Below the pieces are notes generated by a model. The model was not told the origin of the DNA. It saw only the letters and a program-made list of their open reading frames with translations, and ran no database searches. A stretch of 6,822 bases of DNA from positions 1 through 6,822 of the forward strand of contig DFJI01000022.1 in assembly GCA_002372235.1 (NCBI GenBank). The letters are read 5' to 3'. The stretch comes from Prevotella sp. UBA3675 (GTDB lineage Bacteria > Bacteroidota > Bacteroidia > Bacteroidales > Bacteroidaceae). How positions within the stretch are numbered: the stretch's first letter is position 1; the number at the start of each line of letters is the position of its first letter. Made by a program: the position numbers and the translations under genes. Below are positions 6,716 through 6,822 of this stretch, in pieces.

Positions 6716-6797
6716 GTCACCTGTTGGCTCTCGCCTTCTTCCTCCTTGCAAGGCATAGTCCAAGCGAGCTTGTCCTCTGCTCTTGCTTCGTGCGTCA
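6716..6797 (-). repeat. Putative 78-bp in-frame insertion flanked by GTCA direct repeats, with internal palindromes
   Basis: GTCA occurs at 6716-6719 and 6794-6797, exactly 78 bp apart. Removing one copy plus the intervening DNA restores the reading ERTTSTDMDKFQEAICAF, which matches the AlbA_2 family pattern as I recall it. The inserted segment encodes a basic, low-hydrophobicity stretch (DARSKSRGQARLDYALQGG then RRREPTG). It contains a perfect palindrome CCTTGCAAGG at 6744-6753 and an inverted repeat CAAGC-TC-GCTTG at 6761-6772. CTCGC at 6730-6734 can also pair with GCGAG at 6764-6768. It may be a small palindromic element that inserts in frame, or simply lineage-specific sequence. Confidence 0.4.
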
Positions 6798-6822
6798 GTT
6801 GACGTGGTTCGCTCCACACGAT

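Larger units (their letters stand above)
6185..6822 (-). pseudogene. Remnant of an AlbA_2 (Schlafen-like) ATP-binding/regulator protein with winged-helix end; partial at window edge
   Basis: The open frame enters from beyond the window; a GTG at 6817 can be read as a start but is more likely internal. It begins with VERTTST and continues, after an apparent 26-residue insertion, as DMDKFQEAICAFANDLPN (34-51) and GYLILRAYDDG (56-66). This is the nucleotide-handling AlbA_2 domain of RecG-like or Schlafen-like proteins. The next part (GGNVGGKNGGD, then LSQV repeats, 67-91) is the repetitive linker that normally comes near the end of this family. A winged-helix domain follows (about 98-172), including ILIALCKEPQSLKELMEK and KYTLTDNGREKL. 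The usual central region, including the GHKL-like ATPase part, is missing, so the protein is some 250-300 residues shorter than I would expect. The TAG at 6185 is followed in frame by 17 sense codons to a TAA at 6131. Together these point to a decayed gene, although a short functional winged-helix protein cannot be excluded. Confidence 0.65.

Overview
All genes in this window lie on the minus strand, so transcription runs from high to low coordinates. The DNA looks AT-rich, ribosome-binding sites are mostly weak or absent, and the proteins resemble types common in Bacteroidetes accessory DNA: AlbA_2/RecG-like proteins with repeated linkers, DUF2971, a NERD protein with a topoisomerase-type zinc finger, and CoiA-like proteins. 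A Bacteroidales-type genome is the best guess. That is inference from gene content; no phylogenetic marker is present. No tRNA, rRNA, CRISPR array, complete insertion sequence or clear rho-independent terminator was seen.

Layout in transcription order. (1) 6822-6185 holds the damaged remains of an AlbA_2 (Schlafen-like) putative transcriptional regulator or ATP-binding protein. It appears to carry a 26-codon in-frame insertion in its first domain, lacks its central domain, and has a TAG after which the same frame continues to a TAA at 6131. (2) 6113-5397 encodes an unrecognised protein that looks like two beta-sandwich domains. (3) 5400-3370 encodes a sacsin-type GHKL ATPase with a C-terminal DUF3883 nuclease-like domain. 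(4) 3332-2598 encodes a DUF2971 protein. (5) 2579-1788 encodes a probably membrane-anchored NERD nuclease-like protein with a C-terminal zinc finger. (6) 1791-103 encodes a large CoiA-like protein containing two copies of the zinc-ribbon plus nuclease module, the second apparently inactive. (7) 46-1 is the first 15 codons of another gene that leaves the window.

Genes 2-6 form a tight array. Two junctions are 4-bp ATGA overlaps (5397-5400 and 1788-1791), and the other gaps are 37 and 18 bp. The array therefore looks like a single operon. It combines one ATPase, three separate PD-(D/E)xK-type nuclease folds, a DUF2971 protein and a beta-sandwich protein, and I see no replication, metabolic or housekeeping gene. 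This composition fits a nucleic-acid-targeting immunity or conflict system. I cannot match it to a named defence system from memory. The best working hypothesis is an undescribed, multi-nuclease, GHKL-ATPase-centred system whose remaining parts may be encoded beyond position 1.
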